NCBI GenBank assembly: GCA_034509495.1
Contig: CM067509.1
Span: forward strand, 8,902,689 to 8,966,688
DNA from: Acestrorhynchus altus
Taxonomy: Eukaryota > Chordata > Actinopteri > Characiformes > Acestrorhynchidae
DNA length: 64,000 nucleotides
Direction of reading: 5' to 3'
In this document: positions 60,900-64,000 of the stretch, piece after piece
Position numbering within the stretch: the first letter of the stretch is position 1
How the letters are laid out: each line of letters begins with the position of its first letter
Position numbers and translations under genes: made by a program
Notes under the pieces: model-generated
Told to the model about the DNA's origin: nothing
Seen by the model: the letters and a program-made list of their open reading frames with translations, nothing else
Database searches by the model: none

Positions 60900-61312
60900 T
60901 TTTTGGATACAATCCGGGTTAGCACCCGAACATCCCTTTCAGAAAGCTTCCTCTTGCGTCCACAGTTAATCCTGTTGGATGTGGTTCATCCTTCTTGGTG
61001 GTGCTGACATTAGCCTGGATACCGTGGCTCTTGATACATCACAAAGACTTGGTCACAGATGCACCAGCAAGACGTGCACCAACAGTTTGTCCTCTTTTGA
61101 TACCACAACTCTGGTATGTCACCCATAATGTTGTGTGCATTGCAATATTTTGAGCAAAACTGTGCTCTTACCTGCTAATTGAACCTTCACACTCTGCTCT
61201 TACTGGTGCAATGTGCAATTAATGAAGATTGGCCACCATGTTGGTGCAATTTAACCATGAAACCTCCCACACTAAATGACAGTTGTTTTAGTTTCATTGT
61301 CCAACCCTGTAC
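60900..61312 (-). mobile_element. Tc1-like fragment (transposase N-terminal part)
   Basis: The minus strand carries sequence like the start of a Tc1 transposase and its HTH (…AGAGGACAAACTGTTGGTGC, TTGATGTATC-like and CTGTGGACGCAAGAGGAAGC blocks). On the plus strand it ends AGTTTCATTGTCCAACCCTG, the terminal phrase of a common teleost Tc1-type repeat. Only one end and the 5' part of the transposase are present. Confidence 0.6.
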
Positions 61313-62401
61313 ATACATATATACATACATATATACATAACGAAAATAATAAAGGACATTCAGGTTGTTTTTTTTATTTTATTTTGAACTAATTGTCAAT
61401 GTAATAATTACAAATAATTCTTCAGAATTCTTGCATTTTCAGCTCAAAAACGAATGAATCAATGATCAATTTCCAACAATTTATGAGATGTTTTTTAGTT
61501 TTTAAAGGCAAAACATATTTAGACATGAGTGAATTGTTTTTATCAAAACATGGTGAAATTCATACAAATAAAGAGCTCTTTTTTGGAGCTGTCACTGGTT
61601 TATTAACCTTAACAGTATTTCTAACAATGGACTGAAACCCGCTAACATTACTGTATGCATTCACAGTCAATTATGGTTAAGGCTTTCAGTAGTCCTACCT
61701 GGGTGAAGTTTTTCTGACAAAATTGGATCTGCCCACTTGAAATTTGAATATTATTGGTTGGCTGCTAGTTTGTGGTTATGCTGGCCCCTGGCGCTGTATT
61801 ATACACACAAACACTCCATCAAAATGATATAGTTCTGAATAATTTATCATTTGTAGGTCCAAGTCAAGGAAGAAGAGCATCTGCATCTGGACCAGGGTTC
61901 GTCTGTTAGTAATGTCTGCTTTAGACCTTTACTTCTTCATTAAATCATAATGAGAGCTTTATTACACTTGATATGACTAGGAAAAGACAGTTGAATGAGA
62001 AGTACTGTAAAAGGGTTTTAAACCAAGTGCCATCTTGTTGACTGAGATTATAGATATGCATTTTTTGTAATTTCCTAAAATCATTAGGGCTCTTCAATGC
62101 AACATTTGTTTCCATTCCCTTTTCAATCACTTCCCCCAATGAGTCCAGATTTAAAGTATTTGTAGATAAGTCTGGGCCATCTACCAGTGTGGCTTGGTCA
62201 GGGAAAGTGGAGTGCTGTTAGAGTTAAGAGTTATAGCTTATTCATATAAGAGGTTTATACAGAAATGCCACGTCCTCCTCCAATGGGGCACACACTCTCT
62301 ATCGCTGTCTCCCTTGTTTACCATCCCTGAAGCTCTCCACCTAATCAGAGCCATAGAGAAAATCATGCCATCTCTTACTTTCTTCTGATTTTTTCTAAGC
62401 T

Positions 62402-62406
<5 letters not shown>

Positions 62407-62452
<46 letters not shown>
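62407..62452. repeat. (GT)n microsatellite
   Basis: About 23 copies of GT. Confidence 0.95.
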
Positions 62453-62454
<2 letters not shown>

Positions 62455-63801
62455 AAGCACAGTGAGGGCTTCTGGTTTCTATTTGCCATTTGATAGTGCT
62501 GATTTTTGAAGCATTTCATGCTCTGTTTCATAAAACAAAAAATTGTGTAAAGCTAATGTGGCGCCACTCTTCATTTAGCTAATATGCTTTTGTCTCTGTC
62601 ACCCTGTGATTCCACTTTAAATTGAATATTGGTTTGAACAGACAGCATCATGTGTAGTGTGTGTAGTCTATTTAAACCACTGAAGTAGACACAAACATCT
62701 AAACACATGCACAACACCATTGTGAGCCATAGATGTTAGAGCTTTTTATTTCATTATCATTGACCATCATTCCAGAGAATGCAGATCCACAGCTCCACAG
62801 GTCATATTGTAAATTTAGATTTACTTGGATGGAGAGAAGCAGAAAACATGTTCTCTGCAGAAATTTTGACAGCAAACTGCAGAAAAGACTGACCATTTGG
62901 AGAGATCCAGTGGGCAAATATGGGTGAAGATACCCCCCCCAACACACACACACACATATGCACACACACATCTATCAAAAGAAACCCCTCACCCAGTTCT
63001 TGGAAAATGGGCTGTCTATATAAAAATCCAGGGCTGAATTAAGTTGCCAGTCCAGCCCTGAATAAGGGTCAAGTGGATACAATAAGCACTGAAAATGTTT
63101 TTTTATTTTTTTTTTGTGTTTAGTTTTTGAGGATTTTGTTTCAACTTTTCTAACTTATTTGATTAAAAACAACTTAATAACTACTTAATTGACATTTTAA
63201 CTGTATCTGGAATTAATGAAAGGTAGGCTTCTCAATACTATACTGTGTCCCTAGGAAGCACATGTATACAGATAAAGGCCAAACCTGAGGGAACATCCCA
63301 TTTATATAGTTAAACAAAAAGGCACAATATAGACACTTAATTCTTTGAACAGTATAAACTATATGAATATAGTGAAAGGGGGCTGAGTGATTTTTTTTTG
63401 GGGGGGGGTTCCAAAAAAATAGCATTCCTCTCTCTCTCTATGTGCAGCTGTAACAAATTGTGTGTCTGATTTTGATCAGCAGTGTTCTCTAAGCTCTGTG
63501 TTGCATTACAGTCACACAGCATCTTTGAGAAAGCACAAAGGAGATGTCAAGACTGAACACATTAATCTTTGCACAAACACCAAGAAACAAATAAACATCT
63601 ACAAACAGGAACAAAGAGAACAACAGCTGAGCATCCTACTGATCAGACCCCTGACCAGTAATTAATGTGCATGAGTGAATAGAACAGAAAAAAGGACACT
63701 GTTCCTGAGGAGGGTGTGTGAGGAAGGGAGCTGAAAAGCTGAGATGAATTTAGATCGGCTTGGAAGCAAGACGTAGAGCTCTAAAGCACTGTGTGCCATG
63801 G

Positions 63802-63802
<1 letters not shown>

Positions 63803-63873
<71 letters not shown>
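63803..63873. repeat. (CA)n microsatellite
   Basis: About 35 copies of CA. Confidence 0.95.
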
Positions 63874-63874
<1 letters not shown>

Positions 63875-64000
63875 CCAGCTCTCACTCAGTCTCTGACACA
63901 CACTTACAGATGTATAGGCAAAGAGTAGAGACTCTTGTGACAGATTGACTGGAAAACCTTTTTCTTAAAAGGTCATTTAAATAAGCAACATTTAATCAGA

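Larger units (their letters stand above)
61313..64000. other. Intergenic region to right edge
   Basis: No gene recognised. (GT)n at 62407-62452, short CA runs at 62941-62966, a T9G9 mononucleotide junction at 63391-63408, and (CA)n at 63803-63873. Confidence 0.6.

Noticed and set aside
1..64000. CRISPR arrays, operons, prokaryotic defence or phage systems
   Set aside because: Tandem repeats here are microsatellites without spacers, and the genes have introns and vertebrate-type signals; this is nuclear fish DNA.

Overview
The window is vertebrate nuclear DNA, almost certainly from a ray-finned (teleost) fish. Genes are split by GT-AG introns, most of the sequence is AT-rich and non-coding, long (CA/GT)n arrays are very frequent, and there are decayed Tc1/mariner transposons, small MITE-like elements, a tRNA-derived SINE and a solo LTR of kinds typical of teleosts. 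I cannot name the species.

Only two genes can be supported, both on the minus strand. (1) tbx15, a T-box transcription factor, occupies the left end. Its first three coding exons are at 8160-8364, 3203-3392 and 805-906. They join in frame into about 167 residues that reach the start of the T-box; the rest of the gene lies beyond base 1. (2) wars2, the mitochondrial tryptophanyl-tRNA synthetase, is complete in six coding exons between 34895 and 12979. They join in frame to 364 codons plus TGA, with the class I HIGH-like (HLGN) and KMSKS motifs. The first exon is tiny (35 codons) and 13.5 kb from the second. The wars2 stop lies about 4.6 kb upstream of the tbx15 start codon. This order and orientation match the human WARS2-TBX15 neighbourhood.

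Layout: 1-8.4 kb is the 5' part of tbx15, with six (CA/GT)n arrays clustered in 3.9-8.5 kb. 8.4-9.2 kb is a CpG- and polypyrimidine-rich promoter region. 9.2-12.6 kb is the spacer between the genes. 12.6-35 kb is wars2; its long introns hold transposon remnants and several GC-balanced, repeat-poor islands that could be regulatory. 35-64 kb shows no recognisable gene. It holds Tc1 relics, MITEs, a SINE, microsatellites and one coding-looking block at 40.09-40.43 kb that seems to carry a frameshift.

The clearest structural observations are two nested insertions. A 494-bp solo LTR with a perfect 5-bp target duplication sits inside the terminal inverted repeat of a Tc1 element (57.46-59.34 kb). 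A small element of about 157 bp interrupts the transposase region of a related Tc1 copy (36.6-37.95 kb). I found no evidence of a new multi-gene system. The two genes have unrelated products (a nuclear regulator and a mitochondrial enzyme); any functional link would be through shared regulatory DNA, which is inference.
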